Shown piece after piece: positions 20,169 to 32,037 of a DNA stretch of 64,000 nt. The DNA comes from Raphanus sativus (taxonomy: Eukaryota; Streptophyta; Magnoliopsida; Brassicales; Brassicaceae), in contig NC_079515.1 of the NCBI RefSeq assembly GCF_000801105.2, positions 14,632,001 through 14,696,000 on the forward strand, given 5' to 3'. The notes under the pieces are model-generated. The model was not told the origin of the DNA. It did not search any database and worked only from the letters and a program-made list of their open reading frames with translations. The translations under genes were made by a program, and so were the position numbers. Numbering within the stretch: position 1 is the stretch's first letter; each line of letters opens with the position of its first letter.

Positions 20169-22238
20169 CTATGGAGCGTGAGAAGAGGCTGATGCCTCGG
20201 AGTTGTCATCTTCATCAGTGGTGTCAAGAGAAGGAGATTTGTTTCCTGATTCTGAAGGGAAGATGTATGGGTTTCTCAAGCTGCGGAGAGACTGCTCCCT
20301 TGATTCTGGTGCGGATGGGTCATAGAGAGGTTGAGGTGGGGGCGTGATGAGAGCATCAATGTCAAAGTCCTCCGCCTTACATCCAGCTACAGCCCCTCTA
20401 GTCAAAACATCAGTCACCTTTCTCATGAAAATAGCTGAGGCCTTAGCTTGTCTCTTCACGGTTCTTCTCAGCTCCTTACATTTGTTGGTGAGCTTGTAAA
20501 TGGTTCTATCCTGAGCTCTGCTCCACCTCTGGAGGGTACTGATCTGATCATGAGCATCGCGAAGGGGGCCAAGAGGTAAAGCACCTGTGAACTGGTCGAA
20601 CTTGTAGCGAGGAGGGCCAAAAAGGTGTTCAGTGGCCCTGCTTGCGTACCCCTGAGTATATACCTCGTCGCTGCCTCCTGTTGCTGCCGTTTGAGTCACA
20701 GGGCCAAGCGCTCCATGGCATTTGAGCAAGTGCTCCTCATCAATATCGAACCTGATTGCACCCGGACTTGTCAAGGTGGTGAGTGCGTAGTTGGGAAGAA
20801 CAATCTCAGCTTTCTTGTTGAGCCTCTTGTATGAGTAGACATACCTTCCATCTAATGTCCCTGCTAGGAATTGGACTTTCTGTAGGTACTTCCCATTCAA
20901 GTAAGCTGGACCTGATTTATCAGTTCCCAAATCAATCCCCAAGTAACCAAGTAGTGGGGTTATCCAGCCACCGATCCCAATCTGAGGTTCGGAGTCGCGG
21001 TTTGTCCAAGCCCAATCCTTATAGTACATGAGGCGCGTCACAAAGTATCCCACCATACCAAAATCACTGTAGAAGTCATCAGGGACAATGGGTAGCTCAG
21101 GGTGGGTGGCATAGTGTTGGACAGCTTGATGAAGAAATCTCAATTCCTCTCCAGCGATATTACTCACCTCCTTCTTGTAGAACAGGGTGTGAATAAGGAA
21201 CCTGTGGAGATAGCGCAAGGTAGGGTGCTTGATGGCTGTGCTTCTGTCTTTCCTACCCTCTCTTCCCTTTCCTGATATCAATTTCCAAGTTAGGTCTTCG
21301 ATTCCTTTGCCTTTTGGTGCATTGGTGAGCTGAGGAAGAGCTGGATTCCTCCCATCATGGAGGCCAAGAGCTTCTCCAATCTCTGTGAAGGACATGGTGT
21401 AAGACTGACCAGCGATCTTAAAGGTGATTCTTCCCCAGCCTTGCTGTGCACTCTTCTTGGTGTGAAATGTCGCTTCAAGAGTAGACAAGAACTGGCAAGA
21501 GACATCGGGATAAGTTTGGTAAGCCACTGAATAGAAGCTGCCTATCTTCATGAACGCTAGCATCTCCTTAACATCATCATCAAGATACAACCCTTGTAAG
21601 AGGGTCCTGTCCACAAATCTTGTTGGAGGCCAAGCAATACCTTTCCTCATTTGCTCCACCAATTCAGCTTCTGTGGGTTTCTTCTTCCTATCTCTGCCAG
21701 CATTGAAGTTTTTCCTCTTGGGAGGGCCATGATCCTCATCACTGTCTGGAGAGGGATCCTCAGCTTTTTCACTGTCACTCTCTTCAACCACTGGTCTTTT
21801 GCCCTCTTTCTTCTGCTTTGCTCTTAACTGCTGATCCTTAAGGACTTGGTTTTGGTGCACCTCCTCACAAACTAGCTGAGAAGTGGGCCGCTTGGTAGGT
21901 GGTTTCGGCTGTGGTATTGGAGCATGAGTTGAAATGGTAAGATTAGCTTCTTGGTTGCTTTTCTCCAATACAAGAGTGCCTCCACTTTTACCCCTTGGCG
22001 CTCTTGCTCTCTTGGGAGGGGCTTGCTTGTGAGCAATGTCGGCCGCACTTTCATCAGCAGCAATTCTTTTGCCATCTCTCTTGGCTTGTGTTTTCTTCTT
22101 GAGCATGGCTAAAGCTTGCTGCCTACGCTCCTCCTCTGAACCGGGTTGTGAACCCAACACTTTCCCTGTTCTATCAGTCTCTCTCTCAGCTTTCTTCTTC
22201 TTTTCCGTCTCTATCTCAGCTTGAGTTTGTCGTGCCAT
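20169..22238 (-). CDS. Athila env-position ORF (putative retrotransposon ORF, 689 aa)
   Basis: An uninterrupted 689-codon frame downstream of pol, in the position called 'env-like' in Athila elements. The N-terminal ~190 residues are charged and Lys/Arg/Glu-rich with nuclear-localisation-like runs (PPKRARAPRGK, GPPKRKNFNAGRDRKKK). Residues ~200-530 form a folded-looking domain, with FYSVAYQTYPDVSCQFL and ITFKIAGQSYTMSFTEIGEA, resembling the plant 'ATHILA ORF' family of unknown function. A probable coiled-coil follows (DAHDQISTLQRWSRAQDR...), then a Pro/Ser-rich acidic tail. I see no signal peptide or membrane segment, so an envelope role is not supported by the sequence. The start is the ATG at 22238, six bases after a pyrimidine tract ending in CAG that may be a splice acceptor. 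Confidence 0.8.
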   Translation of the reverse strand: MARQTQAEIETEKKKKAERETDRTGKVLGSQPGSEEERRQQALAMLKKKTQAKRDGKRIAADESAADIAHKQAPPKRARAPRGKSGGTLVLEKSNQEANLTISTHAPIPQPKPPTKRPTSQLVCEEVHQNQVLKDQQLRAKQKKEGKRPVVEESDSEKAEDPSPDSDEDHGPPKRKNFNAGRDRKKKPTEAELVEQMRKGIAWPPTRFVDRTLLQGLYLDDDVKEMLAFMKIGSFYSVAYQTYPDVSCQFLSTLEATFHTKKSAQQGWGRITFKIAGQSYTMSFTEIGEALGLHDGRNPALPQLTNAPKGKGIEDLTWKLISGKGREGRKDRSTAIKHPTLRYLHRFLIHTLFYKKEVSNIAGEELRFLHQAVQHYATHPELPIVPDDFYSDFGMVGYFVTRLMYYKDWAWTNRDSEPQIGIGGWITPLLGYLGIDLGTDKSGPAYLNGKYLQKVQFLAGTLDGRYVYSYKRLNKKAEIVLPNYALTTLTSPGAIRFDIDEEHLLKCHGALGPVTQTAATGGSDEVYTQGYASRATEHLFGPPRYKFDQFTGALPLGPLRDAHDQISTLQRWSRAQDRTIYKLTNKCKELRRTVKRQAKASAIFMRKVTDVLTRGAVAGCKAEDFDIDALITPPPQPLYDPSAPESREQSLRSLRNPYIFPSESGNKSPSLDTTDEDDNSEASASSHAP

Positions 22239-22244
22239 TGGTAC

Positions 22245-22411
22245 CTGAAAAAGAAAAACCTTGGAAAGGAGTGAGCAAAGGAAATAAAAATTTTCAAAGA
22301 GAGAGAAATGATCAAAGCGAAAGAGCTCAGCTCTAGAAAACCTAATTACAAATTAATAGCTAAGCAAAACAAGAGCTGCAAACTAAATTAGAGGATCCAT
22401 GCTCAAAATTC

Positions 22412-22453
<42 letters not shown>

Positions 22454-23050
22454 GCTAGAATCTCTAATCAGCAAAACTCTTGATCAATCACTCTACAGCA
22501 CGAAATCAACCTTAAATCTAAGTTCTCCACCAGCTTAGCATCCAATCTACTCCAAGAATATCCTAAAACAAGCAATTTTTGAAAAATCCCCAAATCTCAT
22601 GAACCCTAATTTCTCAAAGCTCAAATTAACCTCAATTCCACCATGAAACCAACTACCCAGCATGATATAAAAGCTTTCCCTAGTCTATTTTACAAGAATC
22701 TAGCAAGAAAAAGCTCAAATTTCAAGTTCAAATTTTTAGGGTTCATGAGAGTTACGAATTTGAACTTAAAGAACTCATACCTTGCTATGGATGATGGAAA
22801 ATGAAGAAAGGATTCAAGAAAATAGACTAATGGGAGAAAGACTTTGATTTAGGGAAAAGAATGGATTGATTTGGTGGAGATTTGAGTGAGATAAGGTGTT
22901 TTTGGTTCTTGGAGGTAAGAGAGGTTTTAGATTTGTGAAAGAGGTGAGGAATGAGAGGAAAAAGGGTCGACAATTAGGTTAGGAGGGGGGTTTGGTTCGG
23001 GTCGGGTCGTGGGCAAACGGGTTTGGGTCGAAAAAGAGAAGAAAACTTAC
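22245..23050 (-). other. Candidate intron upstream of the env-position ORF
   Basis: On the minus strand a consensus donor CTCCAG|GTAAGT lies at 23050. A strong acceptor GGTTTTTCTTTTTCAG|GTACC ends at 22245, with the ORF's ATG immediately after. The 806-base stretch has no coding frame of note and contains a long homopolymer run (22408-22449). Splicing would place the ORF near the 5' end of a shorter mRNA. Inference from motifs only. Confidence 0.45.
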
Positions 23051-23139
23051 CTGGAGCGGGTCGTGGAGCGGGACGCGGGTGGAGCGGTACGCGGGCTTGG
23101 AGCGGGACGCGGTCGTCGAATGGAAGCGTCGTCCGTACT

Positions 23140-23300
23140 GCTGCACGCCCGGGTGAGGAAACGCGGTCTCATCTCTCCGGTCCTCTCTAGCACGCCCGGG
23201 TTGCATTGCACGGTCCTCACATCCCGGTCCAAATGGACAAACTTATCAAGCCTCCACGCCCGGCTTCTCCTTCCCGGTCCTCACAGTCCGGTCCTCTCGT
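23140..23300. repeat. Diverged CCGG-rich repeat in the Athila internal region
   Basis: Three units with 'cacgcccgg' followed by 'ccggtcc', resembling the LTR tandem repeat (18110-18345). It is followed by a T run at 23310-23335. Upstream (23050-23120) lie further 'gagcgggacgcgg' repeats. Confidence 0.6.
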
Positions 23301-23304
23301 TTCA

Positions 23305-23340
<36 letters not shown>

Positions 23341-23530
23341 ACCTTTCTCCTCAACCCATACCACACTAGCTTCTTGTCTTCTCTATCCATGGTACCCATT
23401 CTCCAAGGTTCACTTCACTTCAACTCGAAAAAAAAAGAAATTCAAATGCAATATTTACAAGGATAGACATGGGACTTCCTCCCAAGTGAGCTTGTTTAAA
23501 GTCTCTAGCTTGACTTTGCTTCTTTTGAGA

Positions 23531-26144
23531 CTAGGTGGAGGTGGGTTCAGAAAGTGGAATTGAGAATCCATCTTCCTTTGGTGTAGTACCTAAATAGAGC
23601 TTCACTCTTTGTCCATTCACTGTGAACTCTCCTCCATTCTTATCCCAAAGAACCACTGCTCCATAAGGCTTAACTTCCTTGATCTTAAAGGGTCCAGACC
23701 ACCTTGATTTGAGCTTCCCTGGAAACAACTTCAGCCTAGAGTTGTAGAGGAGTATCTGATCATCAGCTCTTAACTCTCTCTTCAAAATATTCTTGTCATG
23801 GAAGGCTTTGGTTCTCTCCTTGTAGATCCTTGAGTTCTCAAAAGCATCCATCCTAATCTCATCAAGCTCATGAAGCTGAAAAAGTCTCTTTTCTTTTGCA
23901 TTCTTGATGTCAAAGTTCAGTAATTTCACAGCCCACAATGCCTTGTACTCAAGTTCTACTGGTAGATGACAAGCTTTCCCATACACAAGGTTGAAAGGGG
24001 TGGTTCCCAATGGTGTCTTGTATGCTGTCCTATAGGCCCAAAGTGCATCATCAAGCTTGTCTGACCAATCCTTCCTCTTGGTCCCACAATCTTCTCCAAG
24101 ATACCCTTGATCTCTCTGTTAGAGATTTCAACTTGACCACTGGTTTGAGGGTGATAAGGGGTTGCAACCTTGTGTTTCACTCCATTCTTCTTGAGAAGAT
24201 TCTCAAAAAGTTTGTTGATGAAATGTGAGCCTCCATCACTTATCACCACTCTAGGAACTCCAAACCTTGGAAAAATGATGCTCTTAAACATCTTCAACAC
24301 CACTCTTGAGTCATTTGTAGGACTTGCAACTGCTTCAACCCACTTAGACACATAGTCTACAGCCACTAGAATGTACTTGTTGCCATAAGAAGAGGGGAAA
24401 GGTCCCATGAAGTCTATGCCCCAAACATCAAATACTTCCACTTCAAGAATTGGGTTTTGAGGCATTTCATTCCTCTTTGTGATGTTCCCTCTCCTTTGGC
24501 AAGAATCACACCTTGAGATGAACTCTTGTGTGTCCTTGAACATATGAGGCCACCAAAATCCAGCTTGTAGAACCTTAGCCACTGTTTTGAAAGTTGCAAA
24601 ATGCCCTCCATATGAAGAACCATGGCATTGTTGTAGGATTCCATCAACCTCTTCTTCAGCCACTGCCCTTCTATAGAGATGGTCTTTGCAAAGGATGAAA
24701 AGAAAAGGTTCATCCCAATAGTACCTCTTCAACTCCTTGTAGAACTTCTTCTTGGAATAACCTTCGAGTCTTAATGGTTCCTTTCCTGTGACAAGGTAGT
24801 TCACAAAATCTGCATACCAGGGCTCCTTCTCCTTAGATGCCTTAACCTCTTCAAGCTTCTTGCCCGTTTCACACACTGCAACCACTGCCCTGATGGCCAT
24901 GACCTGTTCCTCACGAAGCCCTTCATCAATGGGGGTTTCACCTTCAATCCTCATCCTAGACAAGTGATCAGCTACTCCATTCTCAATGCCCGGCTTGTCT
25001 CTAATCTCCAAGTCAAACTCCTGAAGCAAAAGGATCCACCTCAAAAGTCTTGGCTTAGCATCTTTCTTGGCCAAGAGGTGTCTCAAAGCTGCATGATCAG
25101 TGTAGACAATAACCTTTGACCCAACCAAGTAGCTTCTGAACTTCTCAAAGGCGAATACAATGGCTAGCATCTCCTTCTCAGTTGTGGAATACTTCACCTG
25201 AGCATCATTCAAGGTTTGGCTAGCATAGTAGATCACATGAGTCTTGCCATCCTTTTTCTGCCCCAGAACAGCTCCAACAGCAAAATCACTTGCATCACAC
25301 ATAATTTCAAAGGGGAGACTCCAATCGGGTGGCTGAACAATAGGAGCATTGACCAAATTGTTCTTCAGCTCCTTGAAAGCTTCAAGACAATCTGAATCAA
25401 AGCTGAAAGCGGCTTCTTTGCATAGCAGCTTGGTTATTGGCCTAGCAACTTTTGAGAAGTCCTTGACATATCTCCTGTAGAACCCAGCATGGCCAAGGAA
25501 ACTCCTTATGTCTTTCACAGTCTTTGGTGGAGGTAGACTAACCATCACCTCAATCTTAGCCTTGTCCACTTCGATGCCTCTTTCTGAAATCTTGTGTCCA
25601 AGTACAATCCCCTCTTTGACCATGAAGTGACACTTCTCCCAGTTCAGCACAAGGTTGGTGTCTTCACATCTCTGTAGGACCCTGCACAAGTTGGACAAAC
25701 AAGCAGAAAACGAAGATCCGTAGACAGAGAAGTCATCCATGAACACCTCCACAACATCCTCAATGAGATCAGAGAAGATAGACATCATGCACCTTTGAAA
25801 GGTGGCTGGAGCATTACATAACCCAAATGGCATCCTTCGATAGGCAAAGGTACCATAAGGGCATGTGAATGTCGTTTCTCTTGATCATCGGGATGTATGG
25901 GGATTTGGAAGAACCCTGAATACCCATCAAGAAAGCAATAGAAAGGATGGTTTGCAAGTCTCTCAAGCATCTGATCAATAAATGGCAATGGAAAATGATC
26001 CTTTCTAGATGCAGAGTTTAACTTTCTATAATCAATGCACATCCTATGTCCAGTTACAGTTCTAGTGGGGATCAACTCATTCTTATCATTTTTCACAACA
26101 GTGATACCACCTTTTTTGGAACCACATGCACAGGAGATACCCAT
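23531..26144 (-). pseudogene. Athila pol: reverse transcriptase, RNase H, integrase (copy 1)
   Basis: On the minus strand, reverse transcriptase starts in the preceding frame (VSPVHVVPKK) and continues from 26144 (MCIDYRKLNSASRKDHFPLP, then FMDD at the catalytic site). RNase H follows ([24 protein letters not shown]), then the integrase zinc finger (H-H-C-C, ending CDSCQRRGN) and the integrase core ([18 protein letters not shown] in [11 protein letters not shown]). The C-terminal region is at 23531-24010. Breaks: one frameshift near 26117, shared with copy 2; one near 25873; one near 24085. The last two are single-base differences from copy 2 (32138-34512), which is intact at those sites, so they may be sequencing errors. 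Confidence 0.85.
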
Positions 26145-29100
26145 TTACTATCTGAGATTGGGTAAATAACACCTGCATCTAAGAGTTTGAGAATCTCCTT
26201 CTTTACAACTTCTTTCAAATTAGGGTTTAACCTTCTTTGATGTTCAATAGAAGTCATTGATTCATCCTCTAGATGTATCCTATGCATGCACAAAGAAGGT
26301 GATATCCCTTTGATGTCATCTAGAGAATACCCTATTGCTTTCCTAAACTTCTTAAGCGCACTCAACAGTTGAGACAATTCAAGTTCAGTAAGCTCACTAC
26401 TCACAATGACAGGGTAAGTCTCATTAGGGCCAAGGAAAGCGTACCTTACACCATGGGGAAGGGGTTTAAGTTCCACCTTAGGTGCCTTGAGTTCATCCCA
26501 ATCCTCTTGGTGACTGTCCTTTTGTTGAGTGGATGCTGTCTCTTGATGAACCACTTGTTGAAGCGCCTCATACTGATCCTCACTCTCAAACCCTCTGTGT
26601 GAATCCAGCATCCTTCCATAAGCATCACTTTCCTTGTTCTCAACCACTTGGACTCCTCTATCAACTGTCAAGGCATGCTGTAGAGGGTCCTCCAGTGCTA
26701 ACTCTTCAAGCAGCTCATCAGCTAAAGCTTCCATTTCCTCTATGTAGAAGATCTGCCCTTGGATGGTTGGCTTCTTCATTATCTCATTGATGTCAAAGTG
26801 GAGGATGTGCTCCTTACCCAAGTGGAGATCTATCTTTCCCTCCTTCACATTTATAATTGCTCCTGCTGTGGCCAAGAATGGTCTTCCAAGGATCAAAGGA
26901 TCTCTAGCTTCCTCATCCATCTCTAGCACCACAAAGTCAGTAGGGATTTCACAATTTCCCACCATCACGGGGAGATCTTCCAAAATTCCAATGGGAAACT
27001 TCACTGAGCGATCAGCAAGCACCAAGGAGAGTTTGCACTTCTTGTAGTGGCTAAACCCAAGCTTCTTGGCGACAGATAAAGGCATGAGACTAACACTAGC
27101 TCCCAAGTCACATAGGCACCTTTCAAACATCAAGGGACCAATGGCACAAGGTAGAGTGAAGCTTCCTGGATCTTCTAGCTTCTTAGGGATTGTCAACCTC
27201 TTAATGATGGCACTGCACTCATGAGTAAGAACCACCATTCCTTCCATTTCTTTCTTCTTAGCAGCCACAGCATCCTTCAAGAACTTGCTATACTGAGGAA
27301 CAAGCATAAAGGCATCTATGATGGGCATTGTAATCTGCACTTCACTCATCTGCTTCTCAAAGAGTGCCTTGTACTTCTCCAATAGTTGCTTCTTGAATCT
27401 TCCTGGGAAAGGTAACTTAGGCTCATAGGGAGGAGGGACAAAAGAAGTATCTTTTGATGTAGCTTCACCTTGCTTCACTGTTCTCTTCTCCTCTCCAACC
27501 TTTCCTTTGCCCTTAGCTTCCACAATCTTTTCCATAATTTCCTCATCAACCTTCTCATCAACAATTACTACCTCATCATCAATGTTGATGGCAACCTCCC
27601 CACCCTGTTTCTCACCATCCTTGGTGAGTTCTCTTGGAGGCAACTCTTTACCACTTCGCAAAGTAATTGCCTTCATTGTTTCTTTGGGGTTTTGCTCAGG
27701 TTTTCCAGGTAGGGTTCCCTGTTGGCGACTAGGCTGAGAGTTCATAGAAGCGAATTGGCTCTCCAAAGCCCTGATCTTGTTGTTCAGCTCTGTGTAGGTA
27801 CTGTCAATCTTGGAGTGCACTGTCTTGAACTCATGCCCAATATCCTTTGCAACTCTAGATTGAGCTTCCATGATCTGCTTGAACATTGACTCCATGTTTG
27901 AATCAGGAGCCTTTGATTGAGATGAGCTTCCTTGAGCTTGAGTAGACTGACTTGTGTTACCAAAACCAGGAGGGGCATTTTGCCTTTGCTGATAGTTCCC
28001 TTGTTGAGTGGTTTGCTTAGGTTGGTATCCTCCTTGCTGGTTGTTTGATAAGACCTCGGCTGGTAGTTGTTGTACTGAAAGTTAGGCTCCTTTCTGTACC
28101 ATGTACCATTGTTGTTGATGAAGCAAAGTTCTTCTTGCCCTTCCAAACCATCAACCTCATTCACCTTAGGAGGAACCTCTTGATTAGGATCACCAACAAA
28201 GCTGACCTGCTCCTTCTTGGATTGGTTTGAAAGAACCAAATCCAACTTGTCTTGCAATGATTTGATATCCTTCTTTGTCTGCTGATCCTCACCTCTGCTT
28301 GCTCTATCATACTCCTCATTGTAAACTGAGTCACTCTTTGCCATGTTCTCCACCAGCTCCTCTGCATCCTGCTCAGTTCTGCCCAGGAAGAAACCATTGC
28401 TAGCTGTGTCAAGCCTATTTCTGCAAGATGGGAGAACTCCCCTGTAGAAGGTGCTAAGCAAGCTTTCCTTGGTGAAACCATGATGAGGACACTGAGCAAT
28501 GTAGCTGTTGAATCGTTCCCATGCTTCACCAAAACCTTCTAGATTCCTTTGTTGAAATCCTGGAAATCTCATTCCTAAGCTTTGCAGTTCTTGAGTTAGA
28601 GAAGAACTTGGTGAGGAAGGCTTCTTTGCACTCATCCCATGTTCGGATGCTATCTCTTGAGAGACCCTTCTCCCATGTGTGAGCTTTATCTCCCAAAGAG
28701 AATGGAAACAGCCTAAGCTTCAATGCATCTTCAGAAACACCATTTATCTTGATGGTGCCACACAGCCGATCAAAGTTGTCCAAGTGATCTAGAGGATCTT
28801 CCAAAGCAAGCCCATGGTACTTGTTGCTTTGGATCATGTTGATCAAGCTTGACTTGATCTCAAAGTTGTTGTTCTCCACAGCTGGTGCTCTAATGCCAGC
28901 CCTATTTCCATGGATGTTAGGCTGATCATGGGCACCAATTGCTCTAGCTTGGCGCTGTGGATGTCGTGGTCCAAGGTTGGCAGCTCCTTGACCATCTTCA
29001 GCAGCTCTATCTTGAGGCCGGTTCTCCATGTCGAACCCCAACCTCTGAATGTGAGCCTGTTGCTCTTCTTCCCTTCTTCTTCTCACAATCTCCCTCTCAA

Positions 29101-29161
29101 GTGCAGAAATGTCTTCAACAATGGGAGCAAGGCTTGATAAACCTCTACTCCTCAAGTTCAT
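26093..29161 (-). pseudogene. Athila gag-protease (copy 1)
   Basis: The frame starts at ATG 29161 ([20 protein letters not shown]), just after 'gacttttcag'. The capsid-type region spans residues ~100-300 ([34 protein letters not shown]). A Gln/Asn-rich region and a KKKEMEGMVV linker precede the retropepsin domain, with DLGAS at the active site and [13 protein letters not shown]. The N-terminal end of reverse transcriptase closes this frame near 26093. Frameshifts lie near 28540 and 27900. The one near 28540 coincides with a small indel between copies, while the one near 27900 is shared. No zinc knuckle was seen. Confidence 0.82.
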
Positions 29162-29273
29162 ACACCTGAAAAGTCAAAGAGAGAAAAGAGGCAAGAATCA
29201 ATATCACAATAAAAATAAAAATGATTTAGTCTCAAGCAAGTTACTAAATCCCAATGTCACAATCAACTTAGAA

Positions 29274-29289
29274 GTTGGCAACGGCGCCA
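29274..29289 (-). other. Primer-binding site of the Athila element (copy 1)
   Basis: TGGCGCCGTTGCCAAC on the minus strand, three bases inside the 5' LTR. The first 13 bases match the tRNA-Asp-type site of element O. Confidence 0.85.
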
Positions 29290-29292
29290 ATT

Positions 29293-30743
29293 TGATAACA
29301 GGATTTTGCTAAGATCCTATTCAAATGTTGAAGTATAAAGGATGTCAATCCAATTCTAAGGGAATGCGAAGCACTAGGAATGCAAGACCATGCTTAAGCT
29401 AAATGCTATCAAGATGAGATGAGAAACTATCTAAAATAGGAATAAAAATGCAACAAAGCAAAAGACTTTCTTTGATTATGAGAATGAGAGGACTCATGGG
29501 ATAAGGGAATATGACTTTGGGTGATCAAACTCAAACTAAAGTGCTAGCTTACAATCAATCTATCTACCTTAGGCCTAGACACAAGACTAAGCAAACTTTA
29601 TCTCTAAATGAATGCTCATTTGCTTCCAAAACTCAAGCATCTAATCTCTTAGGTTGAATGTTTAGGAAGCAATCATTAAAAATAAGTCTAATAGCCATCT
29701 TAACACCTTTAACAACAAATCTCTTTGGTAGAGTATGTTAAAAGCTTAGGAGAGTTGGTTCAGACATTTCATCAAACACCTTGTGGGTGGGAAATGTCTA
29801 GAACTCAACTTTAGAGAGGCCAGCCCTAAAGAAGCATTATAAAACACTCTACTAGCAAGGAATAAGAAGGATCTACACCTAAACACCTTAGATCAAGCCT
29901 AATCACCCTTAATCTCCCTAACCCATGAATCCAAAAGTGGATCTACTCACTAATCACCATGATTACTCTTGAACCCATGAGGTTTCCAAGCTTAATCATG
30001 TTTAAGAAAGATCAATAAGAAATTATAAACACTCAAGAACACACAAGAAGATGATGATTTGATTCAAGGAAAGAACTTTCACCAAATGTTTTGTGTTTCT
30101 TAAGAGGAAAATAAGATAATCCCCAAAATAGAGATTACAAAGTATTTATAGGTAGGTTTAGGGTAAGAGAGATACATAGAATAAAAGACTAGAGTGCCCC
30201 TTGGATAAGGCTAATTTGGTCTTCAAAATGTGATAAAAATGACCCAAGGTCGAGTTGGGTCGAACCGACCCGGTTTGAGAAAACCAGATCGACCAAGCTT
30301 CTTCCACGCCCGCATCCCCATCCCGGTCCTGCATTCCGGTCTGAGCCCCACGCCCGGCTTCACTTCCCGGTCTCGTCTCTCCGGTCTTCCCTTCACGCCC
30401 GGTTCATCTTCCCCGGCCTCGTCTCTCCGGTCTTGCCCACACGCCCGGCTTCATCTTCCCGGTCTCGTCTCTCCGGTCTTGCCCACACGCCCGGGATGGT
30501 GATTCCGGTCTCGACCATTCCGGTCCAGTCGAGTATAAAAGAGTACTTGTTTGGCTGAGCATCATTCTTCACCTCTCTTGGATCTTTGAACTCTCAAACA
30601 CTTCACATCATCTCATAGTATGCTCCAACACCTGATAGGGACATATGAATGCAATATGGATCCTAAAGACACTAAGATCTAAGCTATATGATCAAAATGC
30701 ATAAGATATGAAAGCTAAAAACATGTAAATATGCAAGATATCA
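29293..30743 (-). repeat. 5' LTR of the Athila element (copy 1)
   Basis: 1451 bp. It matches 17097-18556 and 37657-39116 but has several single-base losses, for example in the GC-rich repeat (30305-30525). These cluster toward the gap and look like low-coverage read errors. A TATA-like CTATAAAT on the minus strand lies at about 30144-30151. Confidence 0.85.
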
Positions 30744-30748
30744 ATGCA

Positions 30749-32037
30749 CAAGCCGTTCGGAAGATAACCGAGAGGTCATTAAGAGAAACAGGCTCCTCTT
30801 TGACTTGTGTAACGAAATAAGAAAACATAGTCTAAAAATAACATAAGGTACTTATGTGGTTCGAGAGTATCAATGCTAGGTGATTTGATTAGCAAGACAA
30901 GGCCTCGTTAAAAACCTATCTTAGCAAACCCAGTGGGACAAAAACTAAGACAGGAAAAAGAGCACACTTCTCTCTTGCTAGCCTAGATGATACTCAGCTT
31001 TGATGGTGAGATAGCTTGGATGGTGATAAGGGTGTCTTGAAGTATCAAGCTTCCTCCAAGACATTCATCTTGATTCAGAGACTTCCTAAGTAAACCTCCA
31101 ATGGCTTCTTTGAGCTTCTTAACCTCTAGCACGAGTCATTGGTCCTTCTGAAACTTCTAAGGTATCCTCTTGAGCTGGTTGATCCTTAGTCTCATCTTCT
31201 CCATCATCTATCTGGTCCATGATCACATCATCCCCTCCCTCTTGAAAAGGATTTGTCCTCAAATCTGGTTCATCTGCAATAAAAGGGATCAAGTCAGTAA
31301 CATTTGAAACTATTACTCACGTTGTACTTACCTTGGAGATCCAGCTTGTAAGCATTGTTGCTGATCTTCCTTATGACCTCAAAAGGTCCATCTATTCGCG
31401 GCATGAGCTTAGACTTCCTTTCATCAGGGAACCTTTCATTCCTTAGGTGAACCCAAACTTGGTCACCTTCTTTAAAGACATCTCACGTTTGCCTTTGTTT
31501 GCATGCTTGGCAACTGCTTAGTCTTTTCTTCATATTATTACGCCTTGCTTGCTCATGGAGTTGTTGCACTAGCTCTGCCTTCTTCTTTCCGTCAAGACTA
31601 ACTCTTTCACACTCAGGTAAAGGTATTAGATCTAAAGGAGAGGTGGGATTGAACCCATAAACAATCTCAAATGGTGAAAACTTAGAAGCAGAATGCACAG
31701 CATGATTATATGCAAACTCACAATGAGGTAAATAGTCTTCCCATGATTTCAAATTCTTTTTAATGAAATGCACGCAAGAGTGTTCCTAGAGTTCTATTCA
31801 CTACTTCAGTTTGTCCATCAGTTTGCGGGTGACAAGTAGTAGAGAACAATAGCTTAGTGCCTAACTTAGACCAAAGTGTCTTCCAAAAGTAAACTAAGAA
31901 ACTTAGTGTCTCTATCAGATACTATAGTTCTAGGCATGCCATGTAACCCACAATCTCTTTAAAGAACAATTAGAAACATGCAATGCATCATCAGTTTTGT
32001 GGCAAGCACAATGAAGTGAGCCATTTTGGAGAACCTA
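30749..32037 (-). repeat. Redundant CRM fragment before the gap (LTR and integrase C-terminus)
   Basis: Matches 39122-40395 with many small indels. It has the same Athila/CRM junction (duplication ATGCA at 30744-30748), a PPT-like 'gggagggga' tract and the integrase C-terminal coding region, ending at the N run. Only fragments are open (31483-31773). It is most simply the error-rich end of a contig that should overlap the next one. Confidence 0.8.

Larger units (their letters stand above)
17097..30743 (-). mobile_element. Complete Athila-lineage Ty3/gypsy element with an env-position ORF
   Basis: 13.65 kb between LTRs 17097-18556 and 29293-30743, both TGATAACAGG...GATATCA. The duplication is ATGCA (17092-17096 and 30744-30748). 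On the minus strand the order is primer site, gag-protease-RT-RNase H-integrase, spacer, env-position ORF and polypurine tract ('gtgtgggggagt' just before the 3' LTR). The integrase ([20 protein letters not shown]) and the third ORF place it in Athila. The 3' LTR and the better-quality 5' LTR copy at 37657-39116 look identical where I compared them, so the insertion is recent. Confidence 0.88.

Noticed and set aside
23009..23563. A 184-aa plus-strand frame
   Set aside because: It crosses a poly-T tract and GC-rich repeats on the strand opposite pol, with no domain.
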